Assembly: GCF_017876625.1 (NCBI RefSeq) | Contig: NZ_JAGIOH010000001.1 | Coordinates: 6,159,501 to 6,223,500, forward strand | DNA from: Streptomyces syringium | GTDB lineage: Bacteria > Actinomycetota > Actinomycetes > Streptomycetales > Streptomycetaceae | Direction of reading: 5' to 3' | DNA: 64,000 nt | Part shown: positions 25,830-33,782 of the stretch, in pieces | Numbering within the stretch: position 1 is the first letter of the stretch | Layout of the letters: each line of letters begins with the position of its first letter | Translations under genes and position numbers: made by a program | Notes under the pieces: model-generated | Seen by the model: the letters and a program-made list of their open reading frames with translations, nothing else | Told to the model about the DNA's origin: nothing | The model's database searches: none

Positions 25830-27575
25830 TCAGGTCCGGGGGCCGTCCTCGGTGTCGTCGCGGCCGCGGACGCTCTCCGCGACCCGGCGCAGCCGGGGGT
25901 GCCGGTTCGGGCCCCGCTCGGTGATCGCCTCGCCGATCATCGTGCGCATCGCGTCCCGCAGCCCGTGCGCCGCGTGATGGCGGGCGGGACCCGCGCCCGG
26001 GTCCGTGCGCAGCTCCGTCAGCAGCGACCAGCACAGCGCCAGCATCACCAGCACGAACGGCAGCGCGACCAGGATCGTCGCCGACTGCAGGGAGCCGAGC
26101 CCGCCGGCCACCAGCAGCACGGCGGCGACCGCCGCCATGAGCACCCCCCAGGTCACCACGAGCCAGGTGCGCGGGTGCAGCGCGCCCCGGCTGGAGAGCG
26201 AGCCCATCACCAGCGACGCGGAGTCCGCGCTGGTGATGAAGTACGTCATCACCAGCAGCATCGCCACCCACGACACGAGCGTGGCCAGCGGCAGGGTGTC
26301 CAGCAGCGCGAACATCGACGCCTCCGCGCCGTCCGCGACCGTCCCCGCCATGTCCGCCGCGCCGGTCATGTCCAGGCGCAGCGCGCTGCCGCCCATGACG
26401 CAGAACCACACCACCGTCGCACCGCTGGGCACGAGCAGGACGCCGACGAGGAACTCGCGGATCGTCCGGCCGCGCGAGATACGGGCGATGAACGTGCCCA
26501 CGAAGGGGGCCCACGACAGCCACCACGCCCAGTAGAAGATCGTCCATGCGCCGAGCCACTTCGAGTCCGTGAACGCCCCCGTGCGCGTCGCCAGCACCAG
26601 CAGGTCGTGCAGATAGCTGCCGGTGGCCGCGGGGATGGTGTTGAGGATGTTGACCGTGGGCCCGAGGAGGAAGACGAAGAGCATCAGACACGCGGCGAGC
26701 ATGATGTTGATCGTGCTCAGCCACTTCACGCCCTTGTGCAGCCCGGAGAAGGCGGACAGGACGAAGGCGCCCGACAGCCCCGCGATGATGATCAGCTCCA
26801 GGGTGGTGGAGTCCTCGACGCCGGTCGTGATGTTCAGGCCCTTCGACACCTGGAGCGCGCCCAGGCCGAGGCTCGTCGCCGTCCCGAACACCGTCGCGAA
26901 GACGGCCAGCAGATCGATGGCCCGGCCCGGCCAGCCGTCCGCCCGCCGCTGCCCGAGCAGCGGCACGAACGCCGAGCTGAGCCGGTTGCCGCGGCCCTTG
27001 CGGAAGCCGGCGTAGGCGAGGGCGAGGCCGGCCATTCCGTAGATCGCCCACGGGTGCAGGGTCCAGTGGAAGAACGAGTATTCCAGCGCCGTCCGGGCCG
27101 CGGCGGGGGTCCCGGCGGGGACACCGCTGCCGGGCGGCGGGGAGACGAAGTGCTGGAGCGGCTCGCCGACCCCGTAGAACATCAGGCCGATGCCCATGCC
27201 GGCGCTGAACATCATCGCGATCCAGGCGAGGCTGCCGAATTCGGGCCGGTCGTCGTCCTTGCCCAGCCGGATCCGGCCGAACCGGCTCGCGGCGATGACC
27301 ACGCACAGCACGAGGAAGACATCGGCCGCGATCACGAACAGCCAGGCGAAGTTCGACAGCACCCAGCGCAGGGCGGACGACGACACGCTGTCGAACGAGT
27401 GCTTGCCGAGCGCCGCCCAGCCGACCACCGCCAGGACCGCGGCGCCCCCGATGGCGACGACGGCGAGGTCGGGGGGACCGTCCTGCGGTGGGCCGTCCTG
27501 TGACCGGTCCCGGGGCGGCTCGGACGGGCCGGACGGCGGGGGTCCGCCGGGCGACTCGGATGCGTCGGTGCTCAT
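25830..27575 (-). CDS. BCCT-family betaine/choline/carnitine transporter
   Basis: A 581-residue membrane protein with about 12 hydrophobic segments. BCCT hallmarks are GMGIGLMFYGVGEPLQHF near TM3, HPWAIYGMAGLALAY, and the Trp-rich substrate site FYWAWWLSWAPFVGTFIARI followed by SRGRTIREF. The about 50-residue N-terminal cytosolic tail is Pro/Asp/Ser-rich, and the C-terminal tail is Arg-rich and may sense osmotic stress as in BetP. It takes up a quaternary amine compatible solute with Na+ or H+; the exact solute is not clear. Convergent with ogt, divergent from glycerate kinase. Confidence 0.9.
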   Translation of the reverse strand: MSTDASESPGGPPPSGPSEPPRDRSQDGPPQDGPPDLAVVAIGGAAVLAVVGWAALGKHSFDSVSSSALRWVLSNFAWLFVIAADVFLVLCVVIAASRFGRIRLGKDDDRPEFGSLAWIAMMFSAGMGIGLMFYGVGEPLQHFVSPPPGSGVPAGTPAAARTALEYSFFHWTLHPWAIYGMAGLALAYAGFRKGRGNRLSSAFVPLLGQRRADGWPGRAIDLLAVFATVFGTATSLGLGALQVSKGLNITTGVEDSTTLELIIIAGLSGAFVLSAFSGLHKGVKWLSTINIMLAACLMLFVFLLGPTVNILNTIPAATGSYLHDLLVLATRTGAFTDSKWLGAWTIFYWAWWLSWAPFVGTFIARISRGRTIREFLVGVLLVPSGATVVWFCVMGGSALRLDMTGAADMAGTVADGAEASMFALLDTLPLATLVSWVAMLLVMTYFITSADSASLVMGSLSSRGALHPRTWLVVTWGVLMAAVAAVLLVAGGLGSLQSATILVALPFVLVMLALCWSLLTELRTDPGAGPARHHAAHGLRDAMRTMIGEAITERGPNRHPRLRRVAESVRGRDDTEDGPRT

Positions 27576-27719
27576 GACGCCCCACTATGGCCGGGACAGT
27601 CCCAATTGGGCGGCCTGGCACGCCGCCCGAGGGCATGGGCAACGCCATATGCCGCCGGGTAGGGTCGCTGCGGCGCGACTGCCTGTGCGCGAGCAGGCCC
27701 GGAGAACAGGGGATGCAAG

Positions 27720-28979
27720 GTGGCAGACGCTGCGAGGACGACCGGCACGGACGGGAACGACCGGCCGGGACCGACGATGACCGCCTCGGTGGGACGGCCG
27801 GCGGACACGGACGCCGCAACGGCGCCGGGCCCCGTGCCCGCGGGTGCGCTTCCGCGGGTGCTGATCGCCGCGGACAAGTTCAAGGGCTCGCTCACGGCCG
27901 TACAGGTCGCCGAGCACGTCACGGCCGGACTGCGGCGCGCGGTGCCCGGACTGACCGTCGAGGCGCTCCCGGTCGCCGACGGCGGGGACGGCACGGTCGA
28001 GGCGGCCCTCGCGGCGGGCTTCGAGCGCCGCCAGAAGCACGTCAGCGGGCCGCTGGGGGCGCCGGTCGACGCCTCGTACGCGCTGCGCGGCGAGACGGCC
28101 GTGGTGGAGATGGCCGAGGCCTCGGGCCTGCGGCACCTCCCGGAAGGCGTCCGGGCCCCGCTCACGGCCACCACGTACGGCACCGGCGAGCTGCTGCGGG
28201 CCGCGCTGGACGCGGGCGCCCGGCGCATCGTCCTCGGCGTCGGCGGCAGCGCCACCACGGATGGCGGAGCCGGGATGCTCGCGGCGCTCGGCGCGCGCTT
28301 CCTCGCCGCGGACGGGCAGCCGCTCACCCCGGGCGGCGGGCCGCTGGCCGGGCTGGTGACCGCGGACTTCTCCGGGCTGGACCCGCGCCTTGCACAGACC
28401 GTCGTCACCCTCGCGAGCGACGTCGACAACCCGCTGACGGGGCCGACCGGTGCCGCGGCGGTCTACGCGCCGCAGAAGGGTGCCGACGAGGGTGACGTCG
28501 CGGAGCTGGAGACGGCCCTCGCGCACTACGCGTGGATCCTGGAGCAGGCCGTCGGCCCCCAGGCGGCCGAGTACGCGCGCGCCCCGGGCGCGGGGGCCGC
28601 GGGCGGCCTCGGCTACGGGGCGCTCGTCGGCCTCGGCGCGCGCTTCCGGCCGGGCATCGAGGTGATGCTGGAGGTCCTGGGCTTCGAGGCGGCGCTGGAC
28701 CGGGCGGACCTGGTGATCACGGGGGAGGGCTCCCTGGACGAGCAGACCCTGCACGGCAAGGCCCCGGCGGGCGTGGCGACGGCGGCCCGCGCCCGGGGCC
28801 TGGAGGTCATCGCGGTCTGCGGCCGCCTGGCCCTCCCCCCGGAATCCCTGGGCCGCGCAGGCATCCGCCGCGCCTACGCCCTGACCGACCTGGACCCCGA
28901 CCCCACCCGCTGCATGACGGAGGCGGCGTCCCTGCTGGAACGCACGGCGGAACGGATCGCTCGCGACTTCCTGTCGTAA
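27720..28979 (+). CDS. Glycerate kinase (GarK/GlxK type)
   Basis: A 419-residue protein; the GTG start is a choice, and the ATG at 27777 is possible because the first about 40 residues are low-complexity. Conserved motifs are VLIAADKFKGSLTA, EALPVADGGDGTVEA, LGVGGSATTDGGAGML, and the C-terminal ITGEGSLDEQTLHGK. It phosphorylates D-glycerate to 2-phosphoglycerate (type 2 family). It could act in glyoxylate or glycerate use, which would fit the nearby ethylmalonyl-CoA pathway that releases glyoxylate. That link is inference from position. Confidence 0.9.
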   Translation: MADAARTTGTDGNDRPGPTMTASVGRPADTDAATAPGPVPAGALPRVLIAADKFKGSLTAVQVAEHVTAGLRRAVPGLTVEALPVADGGDGTVEAALAAGFERRQKHVSGPLGAPVDASYALRGETAVVEMAEASGLRHLPEGVRAPLTATTYGTGELLRAALDAGARRIVLGVGGSATTDGGAGMLAALGARFLAADGQPLTPGGGPLAGLVTADFSGLDPRLAQTVVTLASDVDNPLTGPTGAAAVYAPQKGADEGDVAELETALAHYAWILEQAVGPQAAEYARAPGAGAAGGLGYGALVGLGARFRPGIEVMLEVLGFEAALDRADLVITGEGSLDEQTLHGKAPAGVATAARARGLEVIAVCGRLALPPESLGRAGIRRAYALTDLDPDPTRCMTEAASLLERTAERIARDFLS

Positions 28980-28985
28980 CGGGTT

Positions 28986-29272
28986 CCGCTGCCGCGGTGG
29001 GATGGGGTTGCCCGGCCAGGGCAGTCCGCTGCCTCACGCGGTCACGGTCCGGTACCGCCAGGGGCCGGGCAGGTTCGGCACCGCCGGGCACGGCGGCTGT
29101 GGTTGTTCGCCGTCGCGGCAGGGATGGGTTGCCCGGCCTGGGCAGTCCGCTGCCTCACGCGGTCACGGTCCGGTACCGCCACGGGCGGAGCGGTTTCGGC
29201 ACCGCCGGGCACGAGGGGCGTGGTCGCTCGCCGTCGCGGCGGGAATCAGTTGCCCGGCCAGGGCAGTGCCGC
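28986..29272. repeat. 121-bp tandem repeat, about 2.4 copies
   Basis: A unit opening with GTTGCCCGGCC(A/T)GGGCAGT recurs at 29007, 29128 and 29249, exactly 121 bases apart. Units 1 and 2 share the long segment CTGCCTCACGCGGTCACGG and GGTACCGCCA. A partial unit precedes the first, and the third stops after about 25 bases. No coding frame with normal codon use runs through it, so it is an intergenic repeat between glycerate kinase and the pssA terminator. Confidence 0.85.
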
Positions 29273-29356
29273 CCGTCCGCGCGGGGCCCGCGCCCCGCGG
29301 CCGCGGCGGCATCCGCCCCGCCCCTGGCCAGGGGGGCCATAATTCCTACGACAAAT

Positions 29357-29395
29357 GGCGTGGGCCCGGGCGATCGTATCGCCCGGGCCCACGCC
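29357..29395 (-). terminator. Strong hairpin terminator after pssA
   Basis: A perfect 18-bp stem (GGCGTGGGCCCGGGCGAT and its complement) with the 3-base loop CGT lies 29 bases beyond the pssA stop codon. Its symmetry allows it to stop transcription from both sides. Confidence 0.8.
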
Positions 29396-29424
29396 GTTGT
29401 TCGGTTACTACAGCGCTACCGCGC

Positions 29425-30276
29425 CTACCGCGCAGCCGCTCGCGCCTCGCGGCGGTTGTCGCGGAAGGTGTTCACCCGGCGGGCCGTCGCGAAGAGCGGG
29501 ATGACCGCGCCGAGGACGACCTGGAGGGCACAGCCGGTCTGCAGGAGCAGCTCGCCGCCGGGGGCGTCGAAGGCCCACGCGGCCAGCAGGCCCATGCTGA
29601 GCATGATCCAGCTGAGCATCGCCACCGCCAGGCGGCCCCGCGGCTTGGGGTACTCGACCCGGCTCACCATCAGCCACGCCACACCCACGATCGCCAGCAG
29701 CGTCGGGATGAAGGGCAGCTCCAGGAGCACGATCGAGACCACCGTCAGCGCCCCGAAGGGGCTCGGCATCCCCTGGAAGATCCCGTCCCGCAGCTGGACG
29801 CACGAGAAGCGCGCCAGTCGCAGGACGACCGCGAGCAGCACCACGATCGCCGCCACCGCCGAGACCCGCTGGTGCGCGTCGTCGGCGACCATGCCCCACA
29901 CGACCACGAAGTACGCGGGCGCCAGCCCGAAGCTGATCAGGTCGGAGAGGTTGTCCAGCTCCGCGCCCATCGCCGAGCTGCGGAGCTTGCGCGCCACGAG
30001 CCCGTCGAACAGGTCGAAGACCGATGCGAGGAGCATCAGTATCACCGCGGTGGCCGCGCTGTGGCGGGCCATGCCGCCGTCCTCGTTGCCCGTCAGATGC
30101 GGGATGAGGACGCCGGTGGTGGTGAAGTACACCGCCATGAAGCCACAGATCGCGTTACCCAGCGTGAGGGTGTCCGCTATTGAGAGCCGGGTCGACAGCG
30201 GCATGTCGTCCGTGTCGTCGTCGGCCTCCACCTCGGGCACCCAGGAGGTCTGTGTCTCCGGATCAATCACGGTCAA
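29425..30276 (-). CDS. pssA: CDP-diacylglycerol-serine O-phosphatidyltransferase
   Basis: A 283-residue integral membrane enzyme. It carries the CDP-alcohol phosphotransferase signature FDGLVARKL...GAELDNLSD, i.e. DG-x2-AR-x8-G-x3-D-x3-D, followed by SFGLAPAY. About seven to eight hydrophobic segments make up the rest. It makes phosphatidylserine from CDP-diacylglycerol and serine. Its start overlaps the end of the decarboxylase gene by 14 bases, so the two steps of phosphatidylethanolamine synthesis are coupled. Confidence 0.93.
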   Translation of the reverse strand: MTVIDPETQTSWVPEVEADDDTDDMPLSTRLSIADTLTLGNAICGFMAVYFTTTGVLIPHLTGNEDGGMARHSAATAVILMLLASVFDLFDGLVARKLRSSAMGAELDNLSDLISFGLAPAYFVVVWGMVADDAHQRVSAVAAIVVLLAVVLRLARFSCVQLRDGIFQGMPSPFGALTVVSIVLLELPFIPTLLAIVGVAWLMVSRVEYPKPRGRLAVAMLSWIMLSMGLLAAWAFDAPGGELLLQTGCALQVVLGAVIPLFATARRVNTFRDNRREARAAAR

Positions 30277-30910
30277 GGCGTGTCACCCCTGCCGTGGTGG
30301 CCTGGCCGACCTCGACCGCGACCTCGACACCCTCCGGGAGGTAGATGTCGACGCGCGAGCCGAACCGGATCAGGCCGATCCGTTCGCCCTGCTCCACCTT
30401 CGTGTCCTGGGGCACGTAAGGAACGATGCGACGGGCGACGGCGCCGGCGATCTGCACCATCTCGATGTCACCGAGCTCGGTGTCGAAGTGCCAGACAACG
30501 CGCTCGTTGTTCTCGCTCTCCTTGTTGAACGCCGGGATGAACCCGCCGGGGATGTGCTCCACGGACGTCACCGTGCCGGCCAGCGGCGCGCGGTTGACGT
30601 GGACGTTCAGCGGGCTCATGAAGATCGCGACGCGGGTGCGCCCGTCCTTCCACGGCATGATGCTCTGCACCACGCCGTCGGCAGGGGAGATGACTCGCCC
30701 GCGCGTGATCTCGCGCTCGGGGTCGCGGAAGAACCACAGCATGCCCGCCGCGAGCGCGGTGGTGGGCACGGCCAGCGCCGCCCAGCGACCGGAGCGCCGG
30801 GCGCGGGTGAGGCTGACCGCCGCGGTGGCGACGGTCGGGAGGAGCCACGGCGATGCTCCGCGCGCAAGGCGGACGCGGCCGCGTGGTGCAGAGGAAGAGC
30901 TGTGGGGCAT
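30263..30910 (-). CDS. psd: Phosphatidylserine decarboxylase (small, pyruvoyl-dependent)
   Basis: A 215-residue proenzyme; I use the ATG of MPHSSSSAPRG at 30910. Membrane-near segments (WLLPTVATAAVSL, ALAVPTTALAAGMLWFF) precede the catalytic part FFRDPERE, VISPADGVVQSI, FMSPLNVHVNRAP and HIPGGFIPAFNKESENNER. Self-cleavage should occur at Gly-Ser in IRFGSRVDIYLP, with Ser becoming the pyruvoyl group. It converts phosphatidylserine to phosphatidylethanolamine and precedes pssA in the same operon. Confidence 0.92.
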   Translation of the reverse strand: MPHSSSSAPRGRVRLARGASPWLLPTVATAAVSLTRARRSGRWAALAVPTTALAAGMLWFFRDPEREITRGRVISPADGVVQSIMPWKDGRTRVAIFMSPLNVHVNRAPLAGTVTSVEHIPGGFIPAFNKESENNERVVWHFDTELGDIEMVQIAGAVARRIVPYVPQDTKVEQGERIGLIRFGSRVDIYLPEGVEVAVEVGQATTAGVTRLDRD

Positions 30911-31079
30911 GGATGACCTTCGTGGCGGAGGGTGCCGCGTAACGATTGGGGGACGGCGGCTTTCCGGGGATGGTATCGGTTGCGGGCGGCAACTGGGCAA
31001 GCGCCAGGGCCAGTCCGTGGCCGAACGCCGATGACAGGGTGTGATCTTCTTCTCTAACAAAACACCCCTAACCGGACAT

Positions 31080-32285
31080 TTATCCCTGGATTCGGTACTC
31101 CTCGAGTAGTCGGCGGCCGATGATCATTTTCTGGATCTCGGCGGTACCTTCACCGATCAGCAGCATCGGAGCCTCACGGTAGAGGCGCTCGATCTCGTAC
31201 TCCTTGGAGAAGCCGTAGCCGCCGTGGATACGGAAGGCGTCTTCGACTACCTCCTTGCAGTACTCGGAGGCCAGGTACTTGGCCATTCCTGCTTCGAGGT
31301 CGTTGCGCTGACCCGAGTCCTTCTTCCGGGCCGCATTCACCATCATCGCATGCGCCGCTTCGACCTTTGTCCCCATTTCGGCCAGTTTGAATTGAATGGC
31401 CTGATGTTGGGCGATCGGTTTTCCGAAAGTGTGACGTTGCTGCGCGTAGGACACACCCAGCTCGAACGCGCGCTGAGCGACGCCGCAACCACGCGCCGCG
31501 ACGTTCACCCGCCCCACCTCGACGCCGTCCATCATCTGGTAGAAGCCCCGGCCGGTGGCCCCGCCGAGCACCCGATCGGCCGGAACGCGCAGTCCGTCCA
31601 TGATCAGCTCGGTGGTGTCGACGCCCTTGTAGCCCATTTTGTCGATCTTGCCGGGGATGGTCAGCCCCGGCTTGACCTGGCCGAATCCCGGCTCCTTCTC
31701 GATCAGGAAGGTGGTCATCGACTTGTGCGGGGCGGTGCCCTCGGGGTGGCCCTCGTCCGTCCGGCACAGCACCGCGACCAGGGTCGAGGAGCCGCCGTTG
31801 GTGAGCCACATCTTCTGGCCGTTCAGGACGTACTCGTCCCCGTCGCGGACACCCTTGGATGTGATTGCGGACACATCCGAGCCGAGGCCCGGTTCCGACA
31901 TCGAGAAGGCGCCCCGGACATCGCCCGTGGCCATCCGCGGCAGGAAGTACTCCCGCTGCTCCTGAGTGCCGTGCTGCTTGAGCATGTACGCGACGATGAA
32001 GTGCGTATTGATGATCCCGGACACGCTCATCCAGCCGCGGGCGATCTCCTCGACGCACAGGGCGTATGTGAGAAGGGACTCACCGAGGCCGCCGTACTCC
32101 TCCGGGATCATCAGGCCGAACAGCCCGAGTTCCTTGAGGCCCTCGACTATGCGGGTCGGGTATTCGTCCCGGTGCTCCAGCTCGGTCGCGACCGGGATGA
32201 TCTCTTTGTCGACGAATTCATGGACGGTGGCGAGGATTTCCCGCTGGATGTCCGTCAGCCCGTCGGTGTGCGCGAGGCGGCCCAT
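31080..32285 (-). CDS. Acyl-CoA dehydrogenase, probable (2S)-methylsuccinyl-CoA dehydrogenase
   Basis: A 401-residue flavoprotein. AFSMSEPGLGSDVSAI and MWLTNGGSSTLVAVL are FAD-binding signatures, RHTFGKPIAQHQAIQ is the CoA/FAD region, and the catalytic base is Glu in LIGEGTAEIQKMIIG. In the ethylmalonyl-CoA pathway this enzyme oxidises methylsuccinyl-CoA to mesaconyl-CoA, whose hydratase gene lies one base away. The specific substrate is inferred from the operon order, which matches other Streptomyces. It is the last gene of the five-gene block that begins with ccr. Confidence 0.85.
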   Translation of the reverse strand: MGRLAHTDGLTDIQREILATVHEFVDKEIIPVATELEHRDEYPTRIVEGLKELGLFGLMIPEEYGGLGESLLTYALCVEEIARGWMSVSGIINTHFIVAYMLKQHGTQEQREYFLPRMATGDVRGAFSMSEPGLGSDVSAITSKGVRDGDEYVLNGQKMWLTNGGSSTLVAVLCRTDEGHPEGTAPHKSMTTFLIEKEPGFGQVKPGLTIPGKIDKMGYKGVDTTELIMDGLRVPADRVLGGATGRGFYQMMDGVEVGRVNVAARGCGVAQRAFELGVSYAQQRHTFGKPIAQHQAIQFKLAEMGTKVEAAHAMMVNAARKKDSGQRNDLEAGMAKYLASEYCKEVVEDAFRIHGGYGFSKEYEIERLYREAPMLLIGEGTAEIQKMIIGRRLLEEYRIQG

Positions 32286-32286
32286 C

Positions 32287-32808
32287 TCACTTCTCCCGGA
32301 CGATCGGCTCGGGGCGGCCGGGCTGTTCCCCGCCGCGCTCCTTGATGTACGTGGCGGTGGGGACCATCACCTTGCGCCGGAAGACGCAGACGACGGTGCC
32401 GTCCTGCTTGTAGCCCTTGGTCTCGACGTGGACGATCCCGCGGTCGCTCTTGGACTTCGACGGCGTCTTGTCCAGCACGGTCGTCTCGCCGTAGATCGTG
32501 TCGCCGTGGAAGGTCGGCGCGATGTGCTTCAGCGACTCGACCTCCAGATTGGCGATGGCCTTGCCCGAGACATCGGGGACGGACATGCCCAGCAGCAGCG
32601 AATAGATGTAATTGCCCACCACGACGTTCCGGCCGAAATCGGTCGTCTTCTCCGCGTAGTTGGCATCCATGTGCAGCGGGTGATGATTCATCGTGAGCAG
32701 ACAGAAAAGGTGGTCGTCGTATTCGGTGACCGTCTTGCCGGGCCAGTGCTTGTACACATCGCCGACGGTGAACTCCTCGAAGGTGCGGCCGAACTGCATG
32801 GTGCTCAC
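32287..32808 (-). CDS. MaoC-family mesaconyl-CoA hydratase
   Basis: A 173-residue hot-dog-fold protein starting with GTG coupled to the lyase gene; an ATG nine bases later is possible. The hydratase-2 motif appears as NHHPLHMDANYAEKTTDFG, supplying the catalytic Asp/His pair, and FEEFTVGDVYKHWPGKTV is the typical beginning. It should add water to mesaconyl-CoA to form beta-methylmalyl-CoA, the substrate of the lyase encoded just upstream in the transcript. Pathway placement is from context. Confidence 0.88.
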   Translation of the reverse strand: MSTMQFGRTFEEFTVGDVYKHWPGKTVTEYDDHLFCLLTMNHHPLHMDANYAEKTTDFGRNVVVGNYIYSLLLGMSVPDVSGKAIANLEVESLKHIAPTFHGDTIYGETTVLDKTPSKSKSDRGIVHVETKGYKQDGTVVCVFRRKVMVPTATYIKERGGEQPGRPEPIVREK

Positions 32809-33782
32809 GCCTCCGGGATCTCGAACTTGGAGTGACGGGTCATGCCGGCCGCGCGGCCCTTGCCCGCGACGACGAGCGCCATCTTCCGGCTGGCCTCGTC
32901 GATCATCTCGTCACCGAGCATCGCCGAGCCCTTCTTGCCGCCGGCCTCGGACGTGCAGTAGTCGTACGCGTCGAGGATCAGCTCGGCGTGGTCGTAGTCC
33001 TCCTGCGAGGGGGAGAAGACCTCGTTGGCCAGCTCGACCTGGCCCGGGTGGAGCACCCACTTGCCGTCGAAGCCCAGCGCCGCCGCGCGCCCGGCGACCT
33101 CGCGGTAGCCGTCCTCGTTGCGGATCTGCAGGTACGGGCCGTCGATCGCCTGGAGGTCGTTGGCGCGGGCCGCCATCAGGATCCGCATGAGGATGTAGTG
33201 GTAGGCGTCCGCGGAGTAGCCGGGCGGCTGCTCGCCGACGACCAGGGACTTCATGTTGATGGAGGCCATGAAGTCGGCCGGGCCGAAGACGATGGTCTCC
33301 AGGCGCGGCGAGGCGGCGGCGATGTCGTCGACGTTCACCAGGCCCTTGGCGTTCTCGATCTGCGCCTCGATGCCGATGCGGCCGACCTCGAAGCCCATGG
33401 TCTTCTCGATCTGCGTCAGCAGCAGGTCGAGGGAGACGATCTGCTGGGCGTCCTGCACCTTCGGCAGCATGATGCAGTCGAGGTTCGGCCCGGCCCCCTC
33501 GACGACGGTGATGACGTCCCGGTACGTCCAGTGCGTGGTCCAGTCGTTGACCCGGACGACCCTGGTCTTGCCCGTCCAGTCGCCGTTGTTGAGCGCGTCG
33601 ACGATCGTGTGCCGGGCGCCCTCCTTGGCCAGTGGGGCGCAGGCGTCCTCCAGGTCCAGGAAGACCTGGTCGGCGGGCAGGCCCTGGGCCTTCTCCAGGA
33701 AGCGCGGGTTGCTGCCGGGGACGGCGAGGCAGGAGCGGCGCGGACGCAGGCGGTTGACGGGGCCGGCGGCAATACCAGTCAT
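32805..33782 (-). CDS. CitE-like L-malyl-CoA/beta-methylmalyl-CoA lyase
   Basis: A 325-residue TIM-barrel enzyme of the HpcH/CitE family. RRSCLAVPGSNPRFLEKA, FLDLEDACAPLAKEGAR, and IEAQIENAKGLVNVDDIAAA hold the Mg-binding Glu and Asp (with Asp in FGPADF). It should split beta-methylmalyl-CoA into glyoxylate and propionyl-CoA, and may also handle malyl-CoA. It is coupled on both sides: GTGA-type overlap with the hydratase gene, and 4 bases with the mutase gene. Confidence 0.88.
   Translation of the reverse strand: MTGIAAGPVNRLRPRRSCLAVPGSNPRFLEKAQGLPADQVFLDLEDACAPLAKEGARHTIVDALNNGDWTGKTRVVRVNDWTTHWTYRDVITVVEGAGPNLDCIMLPKVQDAQQIVSLDLLLTQIEKTMGFEVGRIGIEAQIENAKGLVNVDDIAAASPRLETIVFGPADFMASINMKSLVVGEQPPGYSADAYHYILMRILMAARANDLQAIDGPYLQIRNEDGYREVAGRAAALGFDGKWVLHPGQVELANEVFSPSQEDYDHAELILDAYDYCTSEAGGKKGSAMLGDEMIDEASRKMALVVAGKGRAAGMTRHSKFEIPEA

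Noticed and set aside
28986-29272. CRISPR array
   Set aside because: The repeat unit is 121 bp, the copies are contiguous without unique spacers, and no cas gene is in the window.
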